From Thermosynechococcaceae cyanobacterium Okahandja (GTDB taxonomy: Bacteria; Cyanobacteriota; Cyanobacteriia; Thermosynechococcales; Thermosynechococcaceae): a stretch of 64,000 bases of DNA. Positions 55,540-64,000 of this stretch are shown here, piece after piece; position 1 is the stretch's first letter, and every line of letters begins with the position of its first letter. The notes under the pieces are model-generated. The model was not told the DNA's origin, did not search any database, and saw nothing but the letters and a program-made list of their open reading frames with translations. The DNA lies in NCBI GenBank assembly GCA_041530395.1, contig CP136945.1:868001-932000 (forward strand). Reading direction: 5' to 3'. The translations under genes and the position numbers were made by a program.

Positions 55540-56657
55540 ATTCCTTGCCACAGCCGTGGTCGCGATTCCCCTTGCAACCGTTCATGGGTTTGCCGCACCA
55601 GCCTCGGAATATCCAGCCCCCACGGACAGCGTGGCAAGCACTCGCCACACTCGGTACAGCCATCTGCCGGTTGCCCTGGAAACCAATGCCCTGCCCGACC
55701 AAACATGCCGTAGCGATATTTGCCAAACGCCTCCATGCCGTAGGCAAGGGTTAGATTGCGCAGTCGCAACACTTCGGGAATGTGAATGTCTTCAGGGCAG
55801 GGTAAGCAGCCGTAGCACTGACGGCAAAGCTCGGTGCCCAGCGTGTTCTCTAGGGCGGCGGCTAGGCGATCGCCCACGGCTAATTCCGCCGCACTCAGGG
55901 GTTCCACCTGATCGGCAACCGCTAAAGGAAACGCCAGTTCGGCGACTGTGGCAGGGCCAACACTCAGGGTGGTGATACTGGGTTGACTCAGGAGCCAGCG
56001 ATAGCTCCAGTGCAGGGGGTGAAAGGGGGCACACAGGGCCTCTAAAGTGGGTGATGGTTCGTAGAGACGCCCCCCCTTATCGGCGGGTGAAATAATAAAT
56101 ACCCCCATATCCAACGCCGCCGCCCGTGCCACCGCCGGTGCGTTCCGTTGCTGAAAGTAGGTGTAGTGCAAATTCACAAAGTCAAAGTGCCCTGTTTCCA
56201 TCGCCGCCAAGATTAAGGGCAATGGCCCATGACTCGAAAATCCGAGGGCACCAATGATGCCGTTGGCTTGGTACTGTTGCAGCCGAGCCATGCCTTCGGT
56301 CTCTAGCCATGCCAAATGATGGGGGGTATTTACGCCATGGAGCGCAACACCGTCGAGCCGATCCACCCCCAAACGCTGAAGCGATTGCTCAATCTGCTGC
56401 TGCACATGGGTGGCATCCCCGGTGGGCAAAATTTTGGTGGTAATCCACAGGTCAGGATAGCCCAAGGCGCGCAGGGCATGGCCAATATAGACTTCACTGG
56501 CACCGTAGGCTGCCGCTGTTTCAATGTGGTTAATCCCGTGGGCGATCGCCCCTTCCACCACTGCTTGTAACGTTGCCGCATCCGCCAAGCAACGCATTGT
56601 CCCCAAGGAAAACACCGAAAGATTCAGATTGGTGCGGCCAAAGCGACGGTAGCGCAT
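55536..56657 (-). CDS. Aldo/keto reductase with C-terminal iron-sulfur motifs
   Basis: The first 270 residues or so form an aldo/keto reductase barrel: E-T-A-A-A-Y-G-A-S-E (the region of the catalytic tyrosine), I-T-T-K-I-L, and G-A-L-G-F-S-S-H-G. The C-terminal 90 residues add cysteine motifs C-R-Q-C-Y-G-C-L-P-C-P and C-T-E-C-G-E-C-L-P-R-C-P, typical of a ferredoxin-like domain that can bind 4Fe-4S clusters. The pair suggests a redox enzyme coupled to iron-sulfur electron transfer; the substrate is unknown. Its end overlaps the convergent exported-protein gene by four bases. Confidence 0.85.
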   Translation of the reverse strand: MRYRRFGRTNLNLSVFSLGTMRCLADAATLQAVVEGAIAHGINHIETAAAYGASEVYIGHALRALGYPDLWITTKILPTGDATHVQQQIEQSLQRLGVDRLDGVALHGVNTPHHLAWLETEGMARLQQYQANGIIGALGFSSHGPLPLILAAMETGHFDFVNLHYTYFQQRNAPAVARAAALDMGVFIISPADKGGRLYEPSPTLEALCAPFHPLHWSYRWLLSQPSITTLSVGPATVAELAFPLAVADQVEPLSAAELAVGDRLAAALENTLGTELCRQCYGCLPCPEDIHIPEVLRLRNLTLAYGMEAFGKYRYGMFGRAGHWFPGQPADGCTECGECLPRCPWGLDIPRLVRQTHERLQGESRPRLWQGI

Positions 56658-56666
56658 GGCAGGGCA

Positions 56667-57179
56667 CTAACTGGCGGAGGAATCCTCAATGCCGCGTCCC
56701 TGCTGACTAAAATCCTCGGGACGAATGGAATCGAGAAACTGGCGAAAGGCCAGCCGCTCCTCTTCGTCGGCATCCCGATCCACCGGAATCGACGCATCCG
56801 CCACCACGGCCTCCATGACCCAGATAGGGCTGTCGCAGCGCAGGGCAAGGGCAATGGCATCACTAGGCCGGGCATCAATTTCTTTGCGCAAGTCGCCTTG
56901 GCGTACCGTTAAGATGGCGTAGTAGGTGTTGTCCTCTAGGGAGTGGATCACCACCCGCTCAAGGGTCATCTCCCATGCCGCCAAGAGATTAGCCATCAGA
57001 TCATGGGTCATGGGTCGAGGGGCACGTTGCTGCTCCAACGCCATGAGAATGGCTCGCGCCTCATTATCCCCAATCCAAATGGGTAAGGCACGCCGCCCAG
57101 AACCGTCTTTTAACAACACAATTGGGGTGCGACGGTTAGTGGCATCAAGGGCAATCCCAGCAACAGTCATTTCAATCAT
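56667..57179 (-). CDS. DUF151 (bifunctional nuclease) family protein
   Basis: The 170-residue protein matches the DUF151 family: I-V-L-L-K-D, R-A-L-P-I-W-I-G-D-N-E-A near residue 30, and D-A-R-P-S-D-A-I-A-L-A-L-R. Plant and Arabidopsis members have been described as bifunctional nucleases; the bacterial function is not established. ATG 57179 or GTG 57185 may be the start. It is ten bases upstream of the aldo/keto reductase gene on the same strand, so the two may be co-transcribed. Confidence 0.87.
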   Translation of the reverse strand: MIEMTVAGIALDATNRRTPIVLLKDGSGRRALPIWIGDNEARAILMALEQQRAPRPMTHDLMANLLAAWEMTLERVVIHSLEDNTYYAILTVRQGDLRKEIDARPSDAIALALRCDSPIWVMEAVVADASIPVDRDADEEERLAFRQFLDSIRPEDFSQQGRGIEDSSAS

Positions 57180-57265
57180 GGCCACCTCAATGGGCGCAAT
57201 GGCGGTATATCCCTATCTATTATTAAGCATAGCCGCGACGGCATTGCGACAGGATAGCATCGGGT

Positions 57266-58381
57266 TTAAATGGCACAGGTGACTTCATCGCGGCAAAGGG
57301 TGGGATCAACGTAGGGCAGCATGGGCTTGTCGCCAACGTAAATACCAAGTCCCTGCGCGGTACGGATTAAAAAGCTATCGGGATCCACATAGCGGGGACA
57401 TTTGCTGACCACATCCGCAATGGGCACAGTAACCACCTGTCCGCCTTGCCATGCCACCATGCGGTCAAAGGTGCCTTGAGCCGCTAAATCAACTGCCGTA
57501 TTCCCCATGCCTGCCGCCAAGAGGCGATCCATGGCCATGGGAGCACCGCCCCGCTGAATATGTCCTAGAACCGAGACCCGCAACTCAAGGGGAATTGGGC
57601 TTTGCTGCGCCACTTGATCGGCAATGTACTGGCCAATGCTGTGGTGGGGCGGATAGGGTTGGGACGGGTCATGACCAATTTCGTGGGCACCTTCAGCCAC
57701 AACAATCAGGGCAAATTTGCGCCCCCACCGCTGCCGTAACTTTTGCAGGTGCTGGCAAATCCCTTCAATGGAGTAGGGAATTTCTGGAATCAAAATCACA
57801 TCTGCCCCCCCGGCAATGCCGGAGTAGAGGGCTAAGTGCCCGGCGGTGCGCCCCATTACTTCTACGACAAAAACGCGGTCATGGCTGGCGGCTGTGGAGG
57901 TGATGCGACTGAGGGCATCGACAACGATGTTCACGGAGGTGTCAAAGCCTATGGCGCGATCGGTGAGGGCAACGTCGTTGTCAATGGTTTTGGGAATTGC
58001 CAAAAAATTCCAGTTTCCCTTTTGCGCCAATTGATGGAGAATCTTGAGGCTGCCATCACCGCAAATGGCAATGAGGGCATCTAACCCCAACTCGTAGTAG
58101 CCGGCAATGACTTCATCGGCTTGGGCAAGGGTATCCCCCTTGTTAATGGCACCGAGAATGGTGCCTCCCATGTTCAACAGTACGTCCATGCCCCCTAAGC
58201 CTTCCGCATTGAGGGGGATGGCTTTGCGCTCAAGGAGTCCTTGGGTGGCATGTAGAATACCGAGCACGTCCCAACCATAGCTGAGGGTTGCGTGGGCCAC
58301 AATGGCGCGAATGGCTGTATTCAATCCTGGACAGTCGCCACCACTGGTAAAAACGCCAAGTCGCTTACGGCTGGTGCTCAT
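57266..58381 (-). CDS. pfkA: 6-phosphofructokinase
   Basis: The enzyme phosphorylates fructose 6-phosphate. The 371 residues show G-G-D-C-P-G-L-N-T-A-I-R near the start, C-G-D-G-S for the phosphoryl donor, and P-K-T-I-D-N-D for catalysis. G after the donor aspartate is the ATP-type signature, whereas K in P-K-T-I-D-N-D is typical of pyrophosphate-type enzymes, so the phosphoryl donor is not settled by sequence. AGGAG lies before the ATG. No neighbouring gene is in the same pathway, except that pyk is 8 kb away. Confidence 0.93.
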   Translation of the reverse strand: MSTSRKRLGVFTSGGDCPGLNTAIRAIVAHATLSYGWDVLGILHATQGLLERKAIPLNAEGLGGMDVLLNMGGTILGAINKGDTLAQADEVIAGYYELGLDALIAICGDGSLKILHQLAQKGNWNFLAIPKTIDNDVALTDRAIGFDTSVNIVVDALSRITSTAASHDRVFVVEVMGRTAGHLALYSGIAGGADVILIPEIPYSIEGICQHLQKLRQRWGRKFALIVVAEGAHEIGHDPSQPYPPHHSIGQYIADQVAQQSPIPLELRVSVLGHIQRGGAPMAMDRLLAAGMGNTAVDLAAQGTFDRMVAWQGGQVVTVPIADVVSKCPRYVDPDSFLIRTAQGLGIYVGDKPMLPYVDPTLCRDEVTCAI

Positions 58382-58475
58382 AGGGTCTAATTCTCCTTGG
58401 GGTTGGACGGCCTACCGTGAATATCGTAACGAAGGGAGTGGGGAGCTGACTCTCTCGGTAAAGAAGTTGCAACAC

Positions 58476-60710
58476 TCAGGGCAACACTTGTCCCATGTAG
58501 TCGCCCCAGAGGGCCGCCGCAAGACCACTACTGCCTTGGGTGGGGCTATTGTCATCGTTGCCAAGCCAAATCCCGGTCAGGACATCGGCGGTGGGCACGT
58601 AGCCAATAAACCACAGATCGCGGCCATCGTTGGTAGTGCCGGTTTTGCCTGCAACCGGCTGACTCAGTGCCGCTGCTCGACCGGTGCCGCGATTCACGGC
58701 GGCTGTCAGTAGATCGGTCATCTGCTGGGCGATCGCCGCGGCCAGAACGGGCTGAGGGGACTCTTTGCTCGCTTGATAGATGGGGCGGCAGGTTTGCCAG
58801 TTGCTGGGGGTGGTGCAGTCTCCGGCATCGCGCACCTCAAGGATGGCGTGGGGGCGAAGGTGTTTGCCGCCGTTGGCAAGTACCGCAAAGGCACCACTCA
58901 TCTGTAGCAGGGTGGTTTCGCTTTGCCCGAGCACTAAACCCGGGACGGCCTGTAGGGGGGTGTCCAGCCCCATCTTGCGGGCCAGTTGAATCGTGGGTTG
59001 CAGCCCTACTTCTTGAGCCAGACGCAGGGCAATGGGGTTTTCTGAGAGGGCCAGCCCCGTGGCCAAATCCATGGCACCACCGCCGCGGCGACAGCCTTCA
59101 AACCGTTGTCCCTGCCAAAAGAGGGGGTCGCAGGAGAGCATCTCGCCGGGCGATCGCCCCTGCCGCAGGGCTTCGGTAAAGACAAAAATTTTGAACGTAG
59201 AACCGGGTTGGCGCATAGCTAGGGTGGCACGGTTAAATTGGCTCTGTTGGTAATCGACCCCACCCACCAAGGCACGGATCAGGCCGGTGCTGGGTTCGAG
59301 GGTGAGGATGGCCCCTTGGCTGACCCCGTAGCTGGCCGCAACTTGGCTGATGAAGGTTTTCAGGCTGGCTTCGGCAGTGGCTTGCCACATTGGGTCTAGC
59401 CCGGTTTGGACAATTAAATTCCCCTCCTGCGCTAAATCTTCCCCCAAGAGGCGGTCTAGTTCGCCATAGACGTGATCGGTGTAGTAGGGGGCACGCTGGG
59501 CAGCAAACACCTCCTTCGCTTTGGGGCTGAGTTCAATGCGCGATCGCCGGGCGCGATCGGCCTCTTCTTTACTGACCCGCCCCTGCTGTACCATTCGCAG
59601 CAGCACCCGATTGCGATAGTCCACCGCCGCGTCGTAGTCCCGCACCGGGTTAAAGCGGTTTGGCGCGGGCAAAATACCCACCAGTGTGGCGGCTTCGTTG
59701 AGGGTGAGGTCTTTGGCCGACTTGTCAAAAAAGAATTGGGCGGCATCTTCAAAGCCCGTGTTCCCCACCCCCAAATACACCCGGTTGAGGTAGGCTAGCA
59801 GCAGGTCATCCTTGCTGTAAAACGTCTCTAACTTGAGGGCAACGACCATTTCGCGCCACTTGCGACCAAGGGAGTCATCGGTGCCCACATAGCGGCGAAA
59901 GAGGGTACGGGCCAACTGCTGCGAGAGGGTACTGGCACCTTCGCGCAATTCACCGCCGCGCACATTGGTAAGGATGGCGCGCACCAGTCCCAACGGATCA
60001 ACACCCATATGCCAGTAATAGCGCGAATCTTCCGAGGCAAGTACCCCATGGATTAGATAGGGGGAAAAGTCCTCTAGGCGGCGTAGCTCTTGGTGGGGCC
60101 GACTATCGATGGGGTTGATCGGCTGCCCCTCGCGATCGAGAAGAATAATGGGGCCTTGCTCAATAGCCGGAATGGGATGCACAGACACCTTGGCCGCTTC
60201 GGCAGTGAGGATGCCCCCCCCCAATAGGCTCAACCCGAGCAGGCCGTACAATCCGTAACGTAGCCCCTGTACCCAGCGGGGGGGTGGGTTCACAAACCGC
60301 AGCGTTACCCCATGCTTAAGTTCGGGTGGACCAAGGGTGAGCACATCCCCATTGTGGAGCACATCCACCAGCATTTGCTCGCGGCGACGGTACAACCCAT
60401 TGGTGGAGTTGAGGTCGCGGATTTCAAAAACGCCCGTGGGGGTCAGCCGACGCAGTTCTGCATGGCGACCACTGACAATCTCGCTGTCAATGACAATATC
60501 GGCTTTGGTGCGGCTGCGCCCGAGAATGTAGCGATCGCCCAAAAGGGGATAAACGTATCGCTGACCGGCCACCTCGACCCAGAGTTCCGTTTTGCGGCTA
60601 GTCTCTTGAACGGGCACCTGACTCCAATCAAAGCGTGCCTGGACGGTCTGTACCGCTTGGGTTACGGTTTGGGTCATGGAGCGCCACAGGTTACGGGGAG
60701 AATCACTCAT
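58476..60710 (-). CDS. Class A penicillin-binding protein with N-terminal FHA domain
   Basis: Residues 45-140 form a forkhead-associated domain that should bind phosphothreonine: G-R-S66, S80-G-R-H and N101-S-T-N-G. A membrane helix follows at about 152-172. The glycosyltransferase family 51 domain comes next (E-D-S-R-Y-Y-W-H-M-G-V-D-P), and the transpeptidase domain has P-G-S-T-F-K, S-E-N and G-K-T-G-T-T. It polymerises and cross-links peptidoglycan. The cytoplasmic FHA domain suggests control by a Ser/Thr kinase; candidate kinases include the one at 45516, but the link is unproven. It is downstream of ssb on the same strand. Confidence 0.92.
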   Translation of the reverse strand: MSDSPRNLWRSMTQTVTQAVQTVQARFDWSQVPVQETSRKTELWVEVAGQRYVYPLLGDRYILGRSRTKADIVIDSEIVSGRHAELRRLTPTGVFEIRDLNSTNGLYRRREQMLVDVLHNGDVLTLGPPELKHGVTLRFVNPPPRWVQGLRYGLYGLLGLSLLGGGILTAEAAKVSVHPIPAIEQGPIILLDREGQPINPIDSRPHQELRRLEDFSPYLIHGVLASEDSRYYWHMGVDPLGLVRAILTNVRGGELREGASTLSQQLARTLFRRYVGTDDSLGRKWREMVVALKLETFYSKDDLLLAYLNRVYLGVGNTGFEDAAQFFFDKSAKDLTLNEAATLVGILPAPNRFNPVRDYDAAVDYRNRVLLRMVQQGRVSKEEADRARRSRIELSPKAKEVFAAQRAPYYTDHVYGELDRLLGEDLAQEGNLIVQTGLDPMWQATAEASLKTFISQVAASYGVSQGAILTLEPSTGLIRALVGGVDYQQSQFNRATLAMRQPGSTFKIFVFTEALRQGRSPGEMLSCDPLFWQGQRFEGCRRGGGAMDLATGLALSENPIALRLAQEVGLQPTIQLARKMGLDTPLQAVPGLVLGQSETTLLQMSGAFAVLANGGKHLRPHAILEVRDAGDCTTPSNWQTCRPIYQASKESPQPVLAAAIAQQMTDLLTAAVNRGTGRAAALSQPVAGKTGTTNDGRDLWFIGYVPTADVLTGIWLGNDDNSPTQGSSGLAAALWGDYMGQVLP

Positions 60711-60764
60711 GGGTGTTGTTGGTTACGAAAAGAAAAACAGCAGTCCCCCCGATCACCAGAGCCT

Positions 60765-61127
60765 TTAGCGATCGGGGGTGTACCCCGACGGCACGGCACT
60801 TGGATCGCTATCCCGCTTAGAACTCAGCAGATCCATGCGATCCACCAAAATAACGGGGCTAGAGCGCTCAGCACCCGTATTCCGGTCTTGCCAGCGATCA
60901 AACTTCAGGGTGCCTTTCACCCCCAAGAGGGTACCTTTGCGGACGTAATCGGCAGCCACTTGTGCCGTTTTACCCCAAATTTCTAGGTTAAACCAGTCCG
61001 GTTGATCATCCTTGCTGGGGCGATTCACCGCCAGTGTCAGGCGACACTTCACACTGCCGGATTCAAAGTAGCGCACATCCGGATCGCCACCAACGCGACC
61101 CACCAGATGGACAACGTTTAGACCCAT
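60765..61127 (-). CDS. ssb: Single-stranded DNA-binding protein
   Basis: The 120-residue protein has the OB-fold of SSB: N-V-V-H-L-V-G-R-V-G-G-D-P-D-V-R-Y, W-F-N-L-E-I-W-G-K-T-A-Q-V and K-G-T-L-L-G-V-K-G-T-L. The C-terminal tail is short and lacks the acidic D-D-D-I-P-F tip that recruits partners in E. coli. It may be a specialised or secondary SSB. RecO, which acts on SSB-coated DNA, is elsewhere in the window. Confidence 0.88.
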   Translation of the reverse strand: MGLNVVHLVGRVGGDPDVRYFESGSVKCRLTLAVNRPSKDDQPDWFNLEIWGKTAQVAADYVRKGTLLGVKGTLKFDRWQDRNTGAERSSPVILVDRMDLLSSKRDSDPSAVPSGYTPDR

Positions 61128-61214
61128 GGCTTAGCCTCCGCGCAATTTGCCCTAACAATTTATTGTAAGGGTTTATTGTAAGGGGATTAGTCTTGCATTG
61201 ATGTGGGGAGTACG

Positions 61215-64000
61215 TCACTGTAGAGGGATTGTAGAGGGTGCCGTCTGTACCCACTGGATTAACTCTGGGTAGGGCATCGGTCGAGCCAGAATAAAGCCCT
61301 GAATCAGATCACACCCGAGGGTCGTCAGTTGCTGTAGTTGGGCGATTGTTTCTACCCCTTCCGCCACGACGGGCAACCCTAGCCCCTTGGCCAGATCAAT
61401 AATGGCTTTGGCAATCGCTTGATCTTGGGGATCACAGACAATATCTTCCACAAACGAGCGATCAATCTTCAGACCCGTAATCGGAAACTGTTTGAGATAG
61501 GTCAGGGACGCATACCCCGTGCCAAAATCATCGAGGGTAATGCCCACCCCAAGGGCGCGCAAATGACTGAGAATTTCTTGGGTAAGGCTCACACTGTGAA
61601 TGGCCGTGGATTCGGTAATTTCTAGGGTGAGGAGGTGCGGCGGCAACTGTGACTGGGCAAGGGATTCCTGAATTTCTTGGAGCAGGTTGGGGTGCAAAAA
61701 TTGGCGTGAGGACAGATTTACGGCAACGCCTACCCCCGCCAATCCCTGTTGTTGCCATGCTTGGCAGTCCTGACAGGCACGGCGGAGTACCCAGTCGCCA
61801 ATGGGCAAAATCAGGCCGTTTTCTTCTGCCATATCAATAAACCGCCCCGGATCGAGTAACCCTTGATGCGGATGCTGCCAACGCACTAGGGCTTCGATGT
61901 GGTGGATCTGCTGCCGCTCTAGGTCAAGCTGGGGTTGGTAGTACAGGCGCAGTTCCTCAAGGCTTAGGGCGCTATGCAGCTCATTTTCTAGGCGGAGGAG
62001 GGCATGGGACTCGGAGTTAAGGCTGTTGGTGTAAAACTGGTAGGTATTGCGCCCAGTTTCCTTGGCGCGGTAGAGGGCGGTATCGGCATTCCGCAGCAGC
62101 ACATCCGGGGAATCGCCATGGTCGGGATACACGGCAATGCCAATGCTGGTGGTTACGTGCAGGTGATGGCCATCTAAAATAAATTCGGGCTTGAGGGCGT
62201 GCAAAATCCGCTCGGCCACGATGGCCAGATCATCGGTGTGGTGCACCATTGGCAACAGAAGGGTAAATTCATCTCCCCCCCAGCGTGCCACGGTATCGGT
62301 CTCCCGCAGGCAGTGAACCAAGCGCTCGGCCACCTGTTGCAACAGTTGATCGCCAATGGCATGACCTAGGGTATCGTTAATTACTTTGAAGCGGTCTAAG
62401 TCGAGAAACATGACTCCCACCCGCTGTTGCAGTCGCCGTGACTCGGCCAAAGCCAAGGGGAGGCGATCGTCAAAAAGGGCACGGTTGGGCAGGCCGGTCA
62501 GCAGATCGTGAAAGGCTTGGTAGTGGATGGTGCTCTCTGAGAGTTTGCGCTCGGTAATATCTACCACGGTGCCTTCAAAGTAGGCAAGGCGACCGCTCTC
62601 GTCGTAAACGGCGCGGGCGTTTTCCGAAATCCAAATAATTTGGCCGTCCTTACGATAGACCTGAGATTCAAAGTCGGTGACAACACCGTTGTTAACAAGC
62701 TGCTGCACAAATTCTTCGCGCCGTCCCGTATCCACGTAGAGTTGATGGGCAATATCGGTGATGTGGGCTTGTAGATCGGCGGGGGAGTCAAAGCCATAGA
62801 TGCGCGCCAAGGCAGGATTGACTGCTAGATAGCGACCATCCGGGGTGGACTGAAACATCCCTTCGGTGGCGTTTTCAAAAATACTGCGGTATTTGGCTTC
62901 GGCACGGCGGAGTTCTGCTTCGACCCGGATGCGATCGCTAATGTTGCGGACAAAGGCCACGACTTCATCAGCGTGGAAGGGCAGCAGGCGGGCTTCAAAA
63001 AATTGCTCCCCTTGGGGGTAGGGGAGAGAATAGGTGAGGGTGACGAGGGTGCGCTCCTGTAGCACTTGGAGAATGGCCGCCTGAAACTGCTGCGCTACCG
63101 AGGTGGGCAAAAAGGCAAACATCGATCGCCCCAGCAATTCTGATGCAGGCACGTAGAGTTCGGCTTGGGTACCGCCCTTGTAGTCCAAGATGGTGGTGTC
63201 CGCCGCAACCCGAAAGTAGAGGTCGGGATAGACCGCAAAAATGGCTTCTAGCTCTGCGGTGGTTTGCTCAAGCTGAGCCGCCGCCAGTTTGCTTTGGGTA
63301 ATGTCTTCAACGGTGCCTTCGTAGTAGGCAACCCGTCCTGTTGCGTCGCAGACTGCGCGGGCGTGCTCGGAGATCCAAATAATCGAACCATCTTTGCGAT
63401 AGACTTGGGACTCAAAGTTGCTCAGGGTGGCCTGCTGCTCAAGGGCGGCCACAAAGTCACGGCGGCGCTGCGGATCCACATAAATTTGGGTGGCAATCTG
63501 ATTGATGCTCTTGATTAACTCTGCGGCTGACTCGTAGCCATAGATGCGCGCCAAGGCAGGATTGACTGCTAGATAGCGACCATCCGGGGTGGACTGAAAC
63601 ATCCCCTCTACGGCATTTTCAAAGATGCTGCGGTACTTCTCCTCGGCTGCCCGCAGCGATCGCTCCGTTTCCTGTCGCTCCAGCACATTGGTAAAGGTGG
63701 CCGCCATCACTTGCATCAGCGGCAACAGCGCCTCTAACTCTTGGCGCGATCGCTCCGCTTGGACAAAATCCAGCCCCAAAAAGCCCATGACCTCAGCACC
63801 GCGACAGAGTGCCACCACGATCAACGAGCGAATTCCTTGCGCTTCTAGCCCGGCGCGATCGGGGAGATCGAGGGGCAGATGTTTCACCTGCGGCCATAGC
63901 ACCTGCCGGTGGCGGTAAAGCTCCTGAAAAAAGAGGGGAAAGTCGGTAGTGGAAACGCCTTGCAGTGTTTCCTGTTGGGGGTCAATGCCTGCGGCACACC
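61215..64000 (-). CDS. GAF-PAS-PAS-PAS-GGDEF-EAL signalling protein (5' end beyond window)
   Basis: The frame is open to the window edge at 64000, so the internal GTG at 63902 is not the true start. Visible order is the end of a GAF-like domain, a PAS domain (E-K-Y-R-S-I-F-E-N-A-V), a second PAS, a third PAS nearly identical to the first, then a GGDEF domain and an EAL domain. The GGDEF site W-G-G-D-E-F is intact, and R-x-x-D five residues before it forms an inhibitory I-site. The EAL motif and the D-D-F-G-T-G-Y loop are intact too. It should therefore make and also degrade cyclic di-GMP, with the balance set by the sensors. No sensor chromophore can be assigned. Confidence 0.93.
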   Translation of the reverse strand, partial: CAAGIDPQQETLQGVSTTDFPLFFQELYRHRQVLWPQVKHLPLDLPDRAGLEAQGIRSLIVVALCRGAEVMGFLGLDFVQAERSRQELEALLPLMQVMAATFTNVLERQETERSLRAAEEKYRSIFENAVEGMFQSTPDGRYLAVNPALARIYGYESAAELIKSINQIATQIYVDPQRRRDFVAALEQQATLSNFESQVYRKDGSIIWISEHARAVCDATGRVAYYEGTVEDITQSKLAAAQLEQTTAELEAIFAVYPDLYFRVAADTTILDYKGGTQAELYVPASELLGRSMFAFLPTSVAQQFQAAILQVLQERTLVTLTYSLPYPQGEQFFEARLLPFHADEVVAFVRNISDRIRVEAELRRAEAKYRSIFENATEGMFQSTPDGRYLAVNPALARIYGFDSPADLQAHITDIAHQLYVDTGRREEFVQQLVNNGVVTDFESQVYRKDGQIIWISENARAVYDESGRLAYFEGTVVDITERKLSESTIHYQAFHDLLTGLPNRALFDDRLPLALAESRRLQQRVGVMFLDLDRFKVINDTLGHAIGDQLLQQVAERLVHCLRETDTVARWGGDEFTLLLPMVHHTDDLAIVAERILHALKPEFILDGHHLHVTTSIGIAVYPDHGDSPDVLLRNADTALYRAKETGRNTYQFYTNSLNSESHALLRLENELHSALSLEELRLYYQPQLDLERQQIHHIEALVRWQHPHQGLLDPGRFIDMAEENGLILPIGDWVLRRACQDCQAWQQQGLAGVGVAVNLSSRQFLHPNLLQEIQESLAQSQLPPHLLTLEITESTAIHSVSLTQEILSHLRALGVGITLDDFGTGYASLTYLKQFPITGLKIDRSFVEDIVCDPQDQAIAKAIIDLAKGLGLPVVAEGVETIAQLQQLTTLGCDLIQGFILARPMPYPELIQWVQTAPSTIPLQ
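62792..62861 (-). repeat. 70-base perfect direct repeat, copy 1 (third PAS domain)
   Basis: This segment of the PAS/GGDEF/EAL gene is identical, base for base, to 63536-63605. The offset is 744 bases (248 codons), so the reading frame is kept. The surrounding PAS sequences are similar but not identical. Confidence 0.9.
63536..63605 (-). repeat. 70-base perfect direct repeat, copy 2 (first PAS domain)
   Basis: It is the partner of 62792-62861, encoding the same part of the first PAS domain. A perfect match over 70 bases, including silent positions, points to recent duplication or gene conversion. Confidence 0.9.

Overview
The window reads as the chromosome of a cyanobacterium, most likely a thermophilic unicellular one close to Thermosynechococcus. 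The basis is an apcE gene for the phycobilisome core linker, a bifunctional fructose-1,6-/sedoheptulose-1,7-bisphosphatase gene, a homologue of the Synechocystis slr0144-slr0152 photosystem II assembly operon, and many copies of the HIP1 octamer GCGATCGC (for example at 1742, 5308 and 16801). The genus is an inference. Coding density is high, with genes on both strands in short runs. I see no tRNA, rRNA, CRISPR array, insertion sequence or prophage.

Layout. 1-5 kb: the start of a VKOR-type disulfide enzyme gene (cut by the window edge), cofH coupled to a DUF3352 gene, a pentapeptide-repeat protein and a fumarylacetoacetate hydrolase-family enzyme. 5-12 kb: rpsF, an unusual membrane-anchored binding protein, lpxA with a tiny HisKA-only protein, ubiD, a secreted alpha/beta hydrolase and pgsA. 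12-19 kb: fructose/sedoheptulose bisphosphatase, apcE with four linker repeats, thiL, a TIGR02652-like protein and a Fur-family regulator. 19-30 kb: small proteins, nagZ, a PRC-barrel protein, an RNase II family exonuclease, larE, a DinG-like protein with degraded helicase motifs, murE and an S9 peptidase. 30-34.4 kb: purL-purF. 34.6-39.3 kb: a small protein, a full-length prokaryotic Argonaute with an intact DEDH catalytic set, recO and an MFS transporter. 39.3-41 kb: a GAF-PP2C phosphatase and an alkyltransferase-like protein. 41.5-47.3 kb: the photosystem II assembly-type operon (two V4R proteins, a short-repeat protein, an alpha-helical protein, a 2Fe-2S ferredoxin, a TPR protein, a Ser/Thr kinase). 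47.6-64 kb: a NYN-domain protein, pyk, SIMPL and DUF3370 secreted proteins, an AI-2E family permease, ftsH, an aldo/keto reductase with iron-sulfur motifs, a DUF151 protein, phosphofructokinase, an FHA-fused class A penicillin-binding protein, ssb and a large PAS-GGDEF-EAL protein cut by the right edge.

Most of the window is core cyanobacterial metabolism, cell-wall synthesis and light harvesting. The stand-out element is the Argonaute: by sequence it should be an active nucleic-acid-guided nuclease, and it sits directly upstream of recO with no recognisable accessory nuclease or helicase partner. The second is the compact photosystem II assembly operon. It contains a protein built from five copies of a short V-x-D-F-F-x-x-x-N-W-x-G motif and is preceded by a 456-base leader region with hairpins that could hold an attenuator or a small RNA.
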